This document shows positions 16,009 to 25,251 of a DNA stretch of 35,926 nucleotides, in pieces. The notes beneath the pieces were generated by a model. That model searched no databases. It saw only the letters and a program-made list of their open reading frames with translations, and was not told the origin of the DNA. How positions within the stretch are numbered: position 1 is the first letter of the stretch; every line of letters begins with the position of its first letter. The position numbers were made by a program, and so were the translations under genes. Source of the DNA: Lachnospiraceae bacterium (GTDB lineage Bacteria; Bacillota; Clostridia; Lachnospirales; Lachnospiraceae); contig JALERT010000138.1 in the NCBI GenBank assembly GCA_022764445.1, forward strand, positions 1 through 35,926, given 5' to 3'.

Positions 16009-18894
16009 TTAATGAGCTTCATACCAGTCGCTGCCTTCTTCGACCTCTGCTATAAGCGGTATGGAAAGTTCTACTGCACCCTGCATTTCCTCTACGAGTA
16101 TTTTCTCAACTTCTTCTTTTTCGCTTTCAAGTGTCTCGACAAGAAGTTCATCATGCACCTGAAGTACGATTCTTGACTTAAGTTTCTCTTTTCTTATACG
16201 CTCTGCAACACGTATCATTGCTATCTTTATTATATCTGCCGCCGTTCCCTGAATAGGCGAATTCATTGCAATTCGTTCACCGAATGACTTTTGCATAAAA
16301 TTACTTGACTTTATCTCAGGTACTGGTCTTTTTCTTCCAAAAAGTGTCTCCGAATATCCTTTTTCTTTCGCCTGTGAAACCATACCATCGAGGAATGATT
16401 TAATCGCCGGATATGTTGCAAAATACTGTTTTATTATTTCATCAGCTTCTTTCCTGCTTACCCCTATATCCTGAGACAAGCCAAATGCACTTATGCCATA
16501 CACTATACCGAAGTTGACTGCTTTAGCATTTCTTCTCTGAGTCGGTGTAACTTCCTCGAAAGGAGTATGGAATACTTTGGCTGCCGTACTTCTGTGTATA
16601 TCCTGTCCTTCTATATATGCCTCTCTAAGCTCCTCATCACCTGACATATGTGCAAGCACACGAAGCTCTATCTGGGAATAATCTGCATCAAGGAATATAT
16701 ATCCTTCCTTTGGTTTAAATACTTTTCTAAGCTTCCTTCCAAGCTCCATACGGATAGGTATATTCTGTAGATTAGGCTCTGTACTGCTTATACGACCTGT
16801 TGCTGTAATCGTCTGGTTGAATTTACCATGTATACGGTTATCTGATTCTATATATACGGCAAGTCCGTCAGCATATGTGGATTTAAGCTTTGTAACCTGT
16901 CTGTACTCAAGTATTTTAGGTATAATGGGATCTTCACCACGAAGCTTTTCAAGTATATCGGCAGATGTTGAGTATCCCGTTTTTGTCTTCTTTGCAAATG
17001 GAAGCTTCATTTTCTCAAATAATATTATACCAAGCTGCTTTGGTGAATTAATATTAAACTCCTCACCTGCAAGATCATATATATCTGTTTCAAGTGCAAG
17101 TATCTTCTCATCGAGAAGTTTTGACATGGCGGCAAGCTCTTCCTTATCAGCCCTTACACCTTCTCTCTCCATCTGATAAAGATAATATGCCGTAGGCATT
17201 TCTATATCAACATAAAGGCTGTACATATCGTTTTCTTTTAACTCTTCAATAAGTTTACTGCATGCAAGACATGATACATATGCAAGATCTGAAGTATACT
17301 CAAGGATATTTTTCTTAAGAAGTTCTGTATCTTCTGTCCCTTCTTCTATTTCATTCACAATATCTGCAAGACGTTTCTTCTGAAATCTCTCTGCATATGA
17401 TGGAATCGTAATTCCAAGATAATCCCTTGCTATATCATCAACCATATATGTGTCTTTAAGAGGATTCATAAGATATGCTGCTATATTGATATCTTTAATA
17501 CTTTCAAAAAGCTTATGTGTACTTTCAATATCACCATCTTCAAATGCCATCTGTGACGGAGCATCACTTTGTGGTGTAAGTCTTTTTATGGGAGCTGTAA
17601 GATGCATCATATTCTTCCAGTCCATAAGAGCTGTATATTTAACCTTTTTAGCTATTTTTTTATAAATATCTATCAGGTAATCACCATCTGCATCTTCTGT
17701 TTTAATTATTGAAACAGTTTTAACTTTTCCGTTATCATCATATGATAAACTTAATCCAAGAAACAGATATTCATTGCCCAATTCTTCTGATTCACCTATC
17801 GACACATCAGTACTTTCTTCGTCAAAGACAAAGCTAAGCTGGCCTCCTGATTTCTTCTTACTCTTTTTTATCTCAGCTCCGGAATTGCTCCATTCATCTC
17901 CCCAAAATGATATACCAACTATATCCGGTTTAGATGATATAAGTTCTTTAACGAATAAGTCTATTTCTTTTTTACTCTCAAGGAATTTAAAATCGTCAGG
18001 TTGTTCTACTGCTGTAGATATTGTTTCTGTATCAAACTTTTTAATAAGAGATTTTAATTCAAGGCGTTTAATCCACTCAAATGCCTCCGGTGTAAAAAGA
18101 TTGCCAAGCTTAGCCTGATCAAAATCAAAGTCGAGCTCACAGTCTGTCTTAATTGTGGCTAACTTCTTACTTAAAAATGCAAGTTCCTTATTGGCACGAA
18201 GAAGTTCCCTCGCCCTTTTTGGTTCAACTTCTTCTATGTGTTCATAGGCTTCATCTACAGTAGGAAAAGCGGCAAGTATCTTTAGTGCTGTCTTTTCTCC
18301 TACACCCGGTACTCCCGGTATGTTATCTGCCGAATCTCCCATAAGACCTTTCATATCTACAACCTGTGCCGGTGTTATAGAATACTTCTCTATAACTTCT
18401 TTTGTATGATACTCTTCTACCTCGGAACCACCTTTTTTAGTCTTTGGTATACTTATTTTTATATTCTCTGACGCAAGCTGCAAAAGATCCCTGTCACCTG
18501 ACAAAAGCGTAACTTCCATTCCTTCACTTTCAGCTTTTTTAGCAAGAGTTCCCAGAATATCATCAGCTTCAAGACCACCTTTCATAACAAGAGGAATACC
18601 CATTGCTTTTAATACATCCTGTATTATAGGCACCTGCTGTCTTAATTCCTCCGGCATGGGTTTTCTTGTGCCTTTGTATTCTTTATACATCTCATGTCTG
18701 AAAGTAGGCTGCTTCATATCAAATGCAACAGTGAGATAATCAGGTTTCTCAGTATCAAGAAGTTTTAGCATTATATTGATAAATCCATATACTGCATTTG
18801 TATGAATCCCTTCTGAATTACTAAGATCCGGCACTCCATAAAATGCCCTGTTTAGTATACTGTGACCATCTATTAAAACTATTTTTTCACTCAT
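16009..18894 (-). CDS. polA: DNA polymerase I
   Basis: Repair and Okazaki-fragment processing polymerase, 961 residues. The N-terminal 5'-3' exonuclease (about 1-290) has LEADDILGTLAKKAE, LLSGDRDLLQL and GDSADNIPGVPGVGEKTA. The middle (about 300-560) is the 3'-5' exonuclease fold but lacks the usual acidic motif (VGISF in place of a DTE motif), so proofreading is probably lost, as in Bacillus. The polymerase has motif A DADYSQIELR (from 736), motif B RRNAKAVNFGIVYG and motif C VHDELLVE (His914-Asp915-Glu916). The start MSEKIVLIDGH at 18894 follows GGGGGA; a longer frame to 18927 has no good site. Confidence 0.98.
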   Translation of the reverse strand: MSEKIVLIDGHSILNRAFYGVPDLSNSEGIHTNAVYGFINIMLKLLDTEKPDYLTVAFDMKQPTFRHEMYKEYKGTRKPMPEELRQQVPIIQDVLKAMGIPLVMKGGLEADDILGTLAKKAESEGMEVTLLSGDRDLLQLASENIKISIPKTKKGGSEVEEYHTKEVIEKYSITPAQVVDMKGLMGDSADNIPGVPGVGEKTALKILAAFPTVDEAYEHIEEVEPKRARELLRANKELAFLSKKLATIKTDCELDFDFDQAKLGNLFTPEAFEWIKRLELKSLIKKFDTETISTAVEQPDDFKFLESKKEIDLFVKELISSKPDIVGISFWGDEWSNSGAEIKKSKKKSGGQLSFVFDEESTDVSIGESEELGNEYLFLGLSLSYDDNGKVKTVSIIKTEDADGDYLIDIYKKIAKKVKYTALMDWKNMMHLTAPIKRLTPQSDAPSQMAFEDGDIESTHKLFESIKDINIAAYLMNPLKDTYMVDDIARDYLGITIPSYAERFQKKRLADIVNEIEEGTEDTELLKKNILEYTSDLAYVSCLACSKLIEELKENDMYSLYVDIEMPTAYYLYQMEREGVRADKEELAAMSKLLDEKILALETDIYDLAGEEFNINSPKQLGIILFEKMKLPFAKKTKTGYSTSADILEKLRGEDPIIPKILEYRQVTKLKSTYADGLAVYIESDNRIHGKFNQTITATGRISSTEPNLQNIPIRMELGRKLRKVFKPKEGYIFLDADYSQIELRVLAHMSGDEELREAYIEGQDIHRSTAAKVFHTPFEEVTPTQRRNAKAVNFGIVYGISAFGLSQDIGVSRKEADEIIKQYFATYPAIKSFLDGMVSQAKEKGYSETLFGRKRPVPEIKSSNFMQKSFGERIAMNSPIQGTAADIIKIAMIRVAERIRKEKLKSRIVLQVHDELLVETLESEKEEVEKILVEEMQGAVELSIPLIAEVEEGSDWYEAH

Positions 18895-18904
18895 GTCAAT
18901 CCCC

Positions 18905-19213
18905 CTATATAAGTATAATGATACCAATACATATTATAATAAATATTAAAACTTTCTCCGCATATAATATCCTGTATTTTATAAGATAATCCTCCGCTGA
19001 TTTAAGCTTCTGCTCCGGATCTATATTAAACTCTCCCTTACCACTATCGCTTTCAAGGTATCTCATTCCCATTATCATAGTATAATAAATATCATATTCT
19101 TCCCGACAGTTTTTACACGAACGGAGATGTTTTAAAAACTCTTCAAGCTCACTGATACTAAGTTCGTCATCGATAAATGGAATATATTTACTCTGTATTT
19201 CCTTACACTTCAT
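18905..19213 (-). CDS. Small zinc-finger (zf-HC2-like) single-pass membrane protein
   Basis: A 102-residue protein. MKCKEIQSKYIPFIDDELSISELEEFLKHLRSCKNC, cut here to its key features, has Cys3, His29 and a CxxC (Cys33, Cys36) in the spacing of the anti-sigma zinc-finger domain (H-x3-C-x2-C). The C-terminus (about 86-102) is a membrane segment. Such proteins usually bind an ECF sigma factor at the membrane, but no sigma gene is adjacent. It lies between sbcC (17 bp) and polA (10 bp), so it is translated in the repair transcript. Function unknown; anti-sigma or a membrane sensor are the obvious options. Confidence 0.75.
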   Translation of the reverse strand: MKCKEIQSKYIPFIDDELSISELEEFLKHLRSCKNCREEYDIYYTMIMGMRYLESDSGKGEFNIDPEQKLKSAEDYLIKYRILYAEKVLIFIIICIGIIILI

Positions 19214-19230
19214 AATAAATCACCTTCCTG

Positions 19231-22200
19231 TCAATCCTCAGACCATTTTACATGACTTCCATGACTTCCTTTAGTTACCATCAGTCTTTGTGGAATCTGC
19301 TCCTTTAATTCAGATACATGTGATATTACACCGACAAGTCTCTCATCACCGGCAAGCCCTACAAGAACTCTTACTGCCTTGTCACGCACATCATCGCTTA
19401 GCGAACCAAAGCCTTCATCGATAAACATTGTATCAAGCTTTGTCTTTCCAACAGTATTCTGTACAATATCTGCCATACCAAGAGCCATGGATAAGGACGC
19501 CATAAACGTCTCACCACCTGATAATGTTCTGGCATCTCTTACTTTTCCAGTAACAGGATTTACTACATCAAGCTCCAGTCCTGTTTCACCAAGACCACCT
19601 TTTCCTATATCTCTGCACTTAAGCAGAAATTCCCCTGATGTCATCACCTTAAGTCTTTTATTGGCAGCCTGAATTATCTGTTTAAAATACTGCCTCTGAA
19701 TATAAGTCTGAAAATGTATCTTTCCATTGGCAACGTCATTTAATGATTTAATTACTCTCATTTTATTATTCATATCGCCTCTGGATTTCATAAGTTCATT
19801 TATCCTCTCACGACATTTTTTATTAGTCTGAATTGTAAATGACAGCTTTTCAAGCTCTTTTTCACAGAGAATCATCTCTTCTGAAATAATATCATTTTCA
19901 TTCTGGAGCTTTTCTATATCAACATACTGTCTTCCTTCTGTCTGCTTTTTTAATGTCTGCACACGTGTATTTGTCTGAAGATATTCATTTTCATATGAGG
20001 AAATTTTATCAGCATATTCCTTTTCTTTTTCCATACTAAGAAGTGCTTTATGATAATCATCAACGTCCTCAAAACCATTTAATTTAATTTTAGATGTAAA
20101 TTCATCCCACAGTTTTTCTGTATCATTGTCATTTTTCTTAATACTTTCAATTACTTCGTTTAGTACACTTTTTGTTTCTGTAAATTTCTTTCTTATTATC
20201 TGAAGCTCCTTCTCTGTATCTGTATAATTTTTTTCAAGACTGAGTGACTCTTTCATGCATGACTTTATTTCTTCATTAACATCATCTACACTGTCATGTT
20301 TTAAATTACTTTTTAATATCTTTAACTCTTTTTCTGAGCCTTCAAGCTCTGCTAAAATCAGATGCTTTTTATCATTAAGCTTTTCAATCTCTGTCTCAAT
20401 CTTATCCTTTTTGTCAGAATTATCAATAAGTTCCTGTCTCTTCCTCTTTTTATCATTAATTATATTCAAGGCTTCTCTGCAGTCTGATTCAAGTTTACTT
20501 CCGTTCTCCTCAATTTCTTTCTCTTTATTTTTTATTAACTCATCAATTTCTATGTCATCTTTTTCATCAATGTTTTTATCACCAAATAATCTCTTCATTT
20601 GCTGATTAAGTACTGCTTCGTCTGCTGAAAGTTCGTTAAATACTTTATCTGATTTTTGCTGACATAAATTTTTTGCAGCCTCTTTTTTATCTTCAATATC
20701 TTTTTCCTGCTCTAATATCTCTTTTGTTATTACAACATCTAACCTAACAGCAGGATTTGGATGATTAAGTGAGCCACAAACGGGACATGGCTCATTCTCT
20801 TTAAGTGTCTGTGCTAAAAATGAGGATTGTCCAGCAATATACTGTCTATTACATTCTTCATATCTGTGTCTTTGCTCTTCCCATTCTTTTAAGCTTTCTA
20901 CAAGTTCCTGCTGTAACTTTTCAAGCTTGACTTTTAATTTCTTACAGACTTTATTTTGTGATTTTATCTCAGATAAAGCTTTATCATATTCATCATTTTC
21001 CTTTATCTTCTGCAGTATCTGCTCATATCTTACTTCTGCTCCCTCATACTCTTCAAGCTTCTTTTCTATTTCTTTTTTTCTGTCTGAAAGATTTTTCTCT
21101 TCTTCTTTTAATTTAGTGAAATTAAAAGAGATAGTTTCGTATTCTTTTTTCTTCTTAATATACAGTTCATAACTTTTATCATATTGTCTGTGATTGTCAA
21201 GTTCCTTCTCTAATTCATCCTTCTTTTTTGCATACTCAGGCATCTTTTCGTTATACTCTGACCTTAACTTTTCATAACTTTTCTCTGTCTTATCTAAGAT
21301 TGCACTATTTTCCTCTTCTTCTTTTTCAAGAGCATCTTTCCTTAGAAGAAGGTTATCTTTCTCTTTTACTTTGCCATTATACTCTTTTTCAGTGTATGAA
21401 ACTTCTCTTGCCTTTAAAGAGTTATTAACTGTCTTTTTTTCTTCTTCTATTTCGCTTCTTTTTTCGTCTAATATTGTCAGGTATGATGACTGTTCTTTAA
21501 GTTCGTCCATCATTCGATTCTGATCTTTAGCAAGAGCTATTTCTTTTTCTATTTTATTATAATTGTTTTCCTTTTCCTTATAAATATCATTTTTTTCTTT
21601 GTATATTCCGTTTACTCTTGCTATCTCTTTATCAAGCACCTCCAGAAGATTATCAGGTTCCGAATCTTTTCTCTGGAATGCATCCTCAAACTCATCAAAA
21701 AAAGGGCTTCCCTCATGTATATCTACACCCTTTACTATTTCACCAAGCTGTGTAGAATTTTTAATAATTATACTTTGTACATTCTTATATTTTTCAAAAA
21801 TCTTTTTCTCGATATCTTCATATATCTGTGTAGAAAATATCTGTCTGAATATCTCTTTCCTGTTGCCTGTCTTATCCATTATAAGATCCTGAAATTCTCC
21901 CTGTGCTATCATTGCAATCCTTGAAAACTGTTCCGGAGTAAGACCGACTATTTCCTGAAGCTTTTCATTAATCTGTGCAATCTTTCCAGGATATTCAGTA
22001 CCGTCAGGCATTATAAGACTAACTTTACTGCCCTGGCGTATCATGGAATACTCTCCATCTTTATTCTTCTTTTTACTCTTTCTGTCATATGCAGGATATC
22101 TCTTAACCGTATATTCCTCACAGTTTGTCCCACTTCCGTATTCAAATGTAAATTTTACATATGTTTCACGGTCGTCTTCTGCATATTCACTTCTCATCAT

Positions 22201-22389
22201 GGTGCCTTTTCGTTCTTTCCCACTCATTGTATCAAATAATGCAAACATAATAGCATCGAATATCGTTGACTTTCCTGAACCCGTATCTCCTGCTATAAGG
22301 AAAAGACCGCTTTTTTTCTTACTGAAATCTATAACTTCAAGTCCACCGTACGAACCAAATGCTGACATTTCAAGTCTTACCGGTCTCAT
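19231..22389 (-). CDS. sbcC: Exonuclease SbcCD, ATPase subunit SbcC
   Basis: SMC-like ATPase of the hairpin-cleaving SbcCD nuclease (Rad50 homologue). The 1052 residues show Walker A GDTGSGKST (35-43), very long coiled coils on both sides of the zinc hook CPVC (Cys535 and Cys538), and the C-terminal signature LSGGETFMASLSMALG with Walker B LDTMFIDEGFGSLS. The start at 22389 is preferred because GGAGG lies seven bases before it; an ATG three bases earlier (22392) is possible and would overlap the sbcD stop by ATGA. Coupled to sbcD upstream. Confidence 0.97.
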   Translation of the reverse strand: MRPVRLEMSAFGSYGGLEVIDFSKKKSGLFLIAGDTGSGKSTIFDAIMFALFDTMSGKERKGTMMRSEYAEDDRETYVKFTFEYGSGTNCEEYTVKRYPAYDRKSKKKNKDGEYSMIRQGSKVSLIMPDGTEYPGKIAQINEKLQEIVGLTPEQFSRIAMIAQGEFQDLIMDKTGNRKEIFRQIFSTQIYEDIEKKIFEKYKNVQSIIIKNSTQLGEIVKGVDIHEGSPFFDEFEDAFQRKDSEPDNLLEVLDKEIARVNGIYKEKNDIYKEKENNYNKIEKEIALAKDQNRMMDELKEQSSYLTILDEKRSEIEEEKKTVNNSLKAREVSYTEKEYNGKVKEKDNLLLRKDALEKEEEENSAILDKTEKSYEKLRSEYNEKMPEYAKKKDELEKELDNHRQYDKSYELYIKKKKEYETISFNFTKLKEEEKNLSDRKKEIEKKLEEYEGAEVRYEQILQKIKENDEYDKALSEIKSQNKVCKKLKVKLEKLQQELVESLKEWEEQRHRYEECNRQYIAGQSSFLAQTLKENEPCPVCGSLNHPNPAVRLDVVITKEILEQEKDIEDKKEAAKNLCQQKSDKVFNELSADEAVLNQQMKRLFGDKNIDEKDDIEIDELIKNKEKEIEENGSKLESDCREALNIINDKKRKRQELIDNSDKKDKIETEIEKLNDKKHLILAELEGSEKELKILKSNLKHDSVDDVNEEIKSCMKESLSLEKNYTDTEKELQIIRKKFTETKSVLNEVIESIKKNDNDTEKLWDEFTSKIKLNGFEDVDDYHKALLSMEKEKEYADKISSYENEYLQTNTRVQTLKKQTEGRQYVDIEKLQNENDIISEEMILCEKELEKLSFTIQTNKKCRERINELMKSRGDMNNKMRVIKSLNDVANGKIHFQTYIQRQYFKQIIQAANKRLKVMTSGEFLLKCRDIGKGGLGETGLELDVVNPVTGKVRDARTLSGGETFMASLSMALGMADIVQNTVGKTKLDTMFIDEGFGSLSDDVRDKAVRVLVGLAGDERLVGVISHVSELKEQIPQRLMVTKGSHGSHVKWSED

Positions 22390-23540
22390 CATTGCACCTC
22401 CCCAATTTCTAAAAGTATATCATTCAAAAAATCAATCTCATCATCATCCATATTTCTTCCTGCTACTTCATTAAAGAAAGCTGCAAATGCTTCACGCGGT
22501 GTCATCTGCTTAAGATCTGGAATTTCTTCTTCCATTATCTCTCTGTTTCTTATACTGTCGATAATAATTTCAAGTATATTGTCATAATATCCTTCAAGTA
22601 TATCCTTTACATTATCAGGTATTTCTTCATCCGTTATCGTTATACTTACATAATCATGTCTTATAATTTCATCTGCAGATTCAATTATTTCTTTTAAAGT
22701 TCCCTTAATCTTTCTTACATCTCTTTTATATCTTAATGGGATAGTTCTTATCTTTGGTTCTTCACCTTTTTTATTCATTTCTACAACTGTAATACTTTTA
22801 TTATGACTTACTTCACTGACAGAGTACTTTATAGGTGTCCCACAGTATCTGAAACACTCCCTGCCTATTTTCTGGGCACCGTGTATATGACCGAGTGCTG
22901 CATAATCAAAATCTTCAAGAACCGATATATCTACCGCATCTAGACCTCCGACTATTGCAACCGACTGTTCTGAATCACAAATCTCCGGGCTTTTTCCACA
23001 ATTAACATAAAACTGGTGTGATAAAATAACATTTCTGCTGTTTTTATCTATCTTTTCCACACTGAGAAGTTTTCTTATTACAGCCTCCTCACCGGCTCCT
23101 GCTTCATCCGGCATAAATGTTCGAACCATCCCCGGCTTAATAAATGGCATCAGATAAAAATTCACATCACCAAATTCATCGGTAAGTGTAACCTTCTTTA
23201 GTCTTTCATCTTCTGACTGTGGTGGCATGACAGATATATAAATATTATTTTCTTCCAAAAACTTCTGACCATATCTTAATCTTTCGGCAGAATCGTGATT
23301 TCCTGCTATTATAAGCACTGTATATCCCCTGAGTGCAACAAGTAGTTCATCAAGAAGCGTCATTGCTGATGCTGAAGGAACGGATTTATCGTATATATCC
23401 CCGGAAATTAATATTGCATCAGGCTTTTCTGCCAACGCACACTCAGCCACCTGATTTATAAATTCTCTATGTAATTCTGTTAAATCATAACCATGAAGCT
23501 GCTTTCCAAAATGTAAATCTGATAAATGAAAAAATTTCAT
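22389..23540 (-). CDS. sbcD: Exonuclease SbcCD, nuclease subunit SbcD
   Basis: Mre11-type Mn-dependent nuclease, partner of SbcC. The 383 residues carry the metallophosphoesterase motifs in order: SDLHFGKQL (Asp8, His10), ISGDIYD (Asp48), AGNHDS near 82, SHQFYV near 170 and GHIHGAQ near 218, then the capping region. First gene of the sbcD-sbcC-zinc finger-polA-coaE run; start preceded by GGGGGA. Because SbcCD cuts DNA hairpins, its presence next to many long perfect palindromes is worth noting. Confidence 0.97.
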   Translation of the reverse strand: MKFFHLSDLHFGKQLHGYDLTELHREFINQVAECALAEKPDAILISGDIYDKSVPSASAMTLLDELLVALRGYTVLIIAGNHDSAERLRYGQKFLEENNIYISVMPPQSEDERLKKVTLTDEFGDVNFYLMPFIKPGMVRTFMPDEAGAGEEAVIRKLLSVEKIDKNSRNVILSHQFYVNCGKSPEICDSEQSVAIVGGLDAVDISVLEDFDYAALGHIHGAQKIGRECFRYCGTPIKYSVSEVSHNKSITVVEMNKKGEEPKIRTIPLRYKRDVRKIKGTLKEIIESADEIIRHDYVSITITDEEIPDNVKDILEGYYDNILEIIIDSIRNREIMEEEIPDLKQMTPREAFAAFFNEVAGRNMDDDEIDFLNDILLEIGEVQ

Positions 23541-23611
23541 ATAATCCCCCTAACATAAACTTTCCATAACAAAACAGACTTATTTTATCGTAACAGTTCA
23601 GCCTTGTGATA

Positions 23612-23654
23612 AGAAGTAAAATTAAAACTGAAGCAAATTCATCACTTCAGTTTT
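23612..23654 (-). terminator. Terminator after acyl carrier protein gene
   Basis: A 10-bp perfect stem AAAACTGAAG/CTTCAGTTTT (23645-23654 with 23624-23633), 11-nt loop, and on the minus strand a following TTTTAATTTT run. It lies just past the stop of the carrier-protein gene. Confidence 0.85.
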
Positions 23655-23666
23655 GTCAAAAATCAT

Positions 23667-23912
23667 TTATTTTTCAACAAGGCTAATTACTAAATCGGCT
23701 AAACTGTCAACTGAATTAAAATTCTCAGGAATTAGTTCTTCTGATGTTATTTCAATATTGAATGCATCTCCAAGTTCTGTTGCAAGTGAAGCGATATCAA
23801 ATGAATCAAACACCTTATCATCAGCCATTCTTGTTTCTGCTTCAAAGTCAATATCTTCATGCATCTCCTGTAAGATTTCCAATATTTCATCTCTTATTTC
23901 ATCTCTGTCCAT
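23667..23912 (-). CDS. Acyl carrier protein homologue (orphan)
   Basis: An 81-residue carrier protein. The phosphopantetheine site is FDSFDIASL with Ser37; most fatty-acid ACPs have DSLD, so the Phe after Ser is a variant. The following helix region (LATELGDAFNIEITSEEL) is typical. The start is set at MDRDEI because AAGGAG lies six bases before it; a frame running back to 23957 has no such site. No fatty-acid, polyketide or D-alanylation genes are adjacent, so its partner enzyme cannot be told. Monocistronic: own promoter and terminator. Confidence 0.82.
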   Translation of the reverse strand: MDRDEIRDEILEILQEMHEDIDFEAETRMADDKVFDSFDIASLATELGDAFNIEITSEELIPENFNSVDSLADLVISLVEK

Positions 23913-24043
23913 TATAGTCTCCTTTTTGCGTAATTTGTGCATTTTTATTTTTCTCACCAGTCCCGATTATAAATGTACTTTCAAAATTCCCTGCATTATT
24001 ACTTTTGATATGTATTTCATTCACCTTATCAAATATCGTCATA

Positions 24044-24072
24044 AGGATATCACACTATTTTTCATTTTTCAA
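24044..24072 (-). promoter_or_regulatory. Promoter for acyl carrier protein gene
   Basis: TTGAAA (24067-24072), 17-bp spacer, TATCCT (24044-24049) on the minus strand. This gives a leader of about 125 nt before the carrier-protein start. Confidence 0.55.
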
Positions 24073-24100
24073 TATTTTTCATTCTAGTGATACACGTTAA

Positions 24101-24139
24101 ATGGGCTATTGAGAGAATTTTTCACTCTCAATAGCCCAT
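24101..24139 (-). terminator. Hairpin terminator after cysK
   Basis: A perfect 15-bp stem (24101-24115 with 24125-24139; GGGCTATTGAGAG inside) with a 9-nt loop, about 30 bp past the cysK stop. The T-run on the minus side is short, the opposite side has CTTTTATT. Strong stem, so likely a transcription stop for cysK. Confidence 0.75.
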
Positions 24140-24167
24140 CTTTTATTGATAAATTGAACTATTATAT

Positions 24168-25097
24168 TTAAGAAAATAAAGCCGTTGAATAATATCTGTC
24201 ACCACTGTCAGGAAGAAGAGCGACTATATTCTTACCTTTATTTTCAGGTCTTTTAGCAAGTTCTACTGCTGCCGCAAGTGCTGCTCCTGATGATATACCT
24301 ACAAGTATACCTTCCTTGCCTGCAATTGCCTTGCTGTAATTAAATGCATCATCATCTTTTACAGCAATTACCTCATCATAAATATTTGTATCAAATGTAT
24401 CAGGTATGAATCCTGCACCGATTCCCTGAATCTTATGAGGTCCTGCCTGGCCTGTAGATATAACAGGTGATGATGCCGGCTCTACTGCCACGATTTTCAC
24501 ATCTTTTTTCTTCTCTTTGAGGTATTTTCCTGTTCCTGATACCGTTCCACCTGTTCCTACACCAGCTACAAATATATCAACATTTCCATCTGTATCTTCC
24601 CATATCTCCGGTCCTGTTGTTCTGTAATGAGCCTCCGGATTGGCAGGATTTACAAACTGTCCGGGGATAAAGCTGTCAGGAATCTCTGAGGCAAGTTCAT
24701 TAGCCTTTGCTATAGCACCTTTCATTCCTTTTGCACCCTCTGTAAGCACAAGCTCAGCTCCATATGCTTTTATAATGTTGCGTCGCTCTATTGTCATAGT
24801 TTCCGGAAGAACTATTATAAGTCTGTATCCTTTTGCTGCTGCAATAGCTGCAAGTCCGATACCGGTATTACCTGATGTTGGCTCGATTATTGTTGATCCT
24901 TCTTTAAGCTTGCCTTCTTTTTCTGCTGTTTCTATCATCTCTCTGGCAATTCTGTCTTTTACACTGCCAGATGGATTAAAATATTCAAGTTTTACAAGTA
25001 AGTTAGCCTCAAGACCATATTCTTTTTCAAGATGAGTAAGCTCAACAAGCGGAGTTCTTCCAATAAGTCCCAATGCGCCTTTATATATATTTGACAT
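24168..25097 (-). CDS. cysK: Cysteine synthase A (O-acetylserine sulfhydrylase)
   Basis: PLP enzyme that makes L-cysteine from O-acetylserine and sulfide. The 309 residues show the PLP lysine in SGSVKDR (Lys47), the TSGNTG phosphate-substrate loop (74-79), the GTGGTVSGTGKYLKE loop near 180 and the PDSGDRYYST C-terminus. GGAGG lies before the start. The metY gene is 154 bp upstream on the same strand; the gap holds two hairpins but no clear promoter, so co-transcription from the metY leader promoter is likely. Confidence 0.97.
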   Translation of the reverse strand: MSNIYKGALGLIGRTPLVELTHLEKEYGLEANLLVKLEYFNPSGSVKDRIAREMIETAEKEGKLKEGSTIIEPTSGNTGIGLAAIAAAKGYRLIIVLPETMTIERRNIIKAYGAELVLTEGAKGMKGAIAKANELASEIPDSFIPGQFVNPANPEAHYRTTGPEIWEDTDGNVDIFVAGVGTGGTVSGTGKYLKEKKKDVKIVAVEPASSPVISTGQAGPHKIQGIGAGFIPDTFDTNIYDEVIAVKDDDAFNYSKAIAGKEGILVGISSGAALAAAVELAKRPENKGKNIVALLPDSGDRYYSTALFS

Positions 25098-25119
25098 GAT
25101 CTTCCTCCATTTTATTCAT

Positions 25120-25204
25120 ATGTTCTCTCGAAGTCTCTTTGTGAGATATTTTTTCCGAGAGAACATTCATTATTTATTTCGTGGACAAAGTAAACTTTGT
25201 CCAC
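25120..25204 (-). promoter_or_regulatory. Two hairpins between metY and cysK
   Basis: A perfect 11-bp palindromic stem with a 2-base centre (GTGGACAAAGT, 25181-25191 with 25194-25204) and an 11-bp stem (ATGTTCTCTCG, 25156-25166 with 25120-25130) around a 25-nt loop. Neither is followed by a T-run on the minus strand. They may protect or punctuate the message between the two genes. Only the structures are seen; the function is inferred. Confidence 0.5.
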
Positions 25205-25251
25205 ATCTAATTCTTTAAATTTATGCTTTAAAATCCTGTATCAAAGCGCTA

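Noticed and set aside
18000-18200. Loss of the proofreading motif in DNA polymerase I as a novelty.
   Set aside because: Loss of 3'-5' exonuclease residues is already known in Bacillus and other Firmicutes.
22043-22474. Long plus-strand frames opposite sbcC, sbcD and polA.
   Set aside because: They are antisense to genes with complete family motifs and lack ribosome binding sites; they reflect codon bias.
23890-24040. A 47-codon frame starting at the predicted acyl carrier protein transcription start and overlapping that gene.
   Set aside because: No ribosome binding site, no recognisable domain, and it runs out of frame into the carrier-protein gene; most likely an open frame by chance in its leader.
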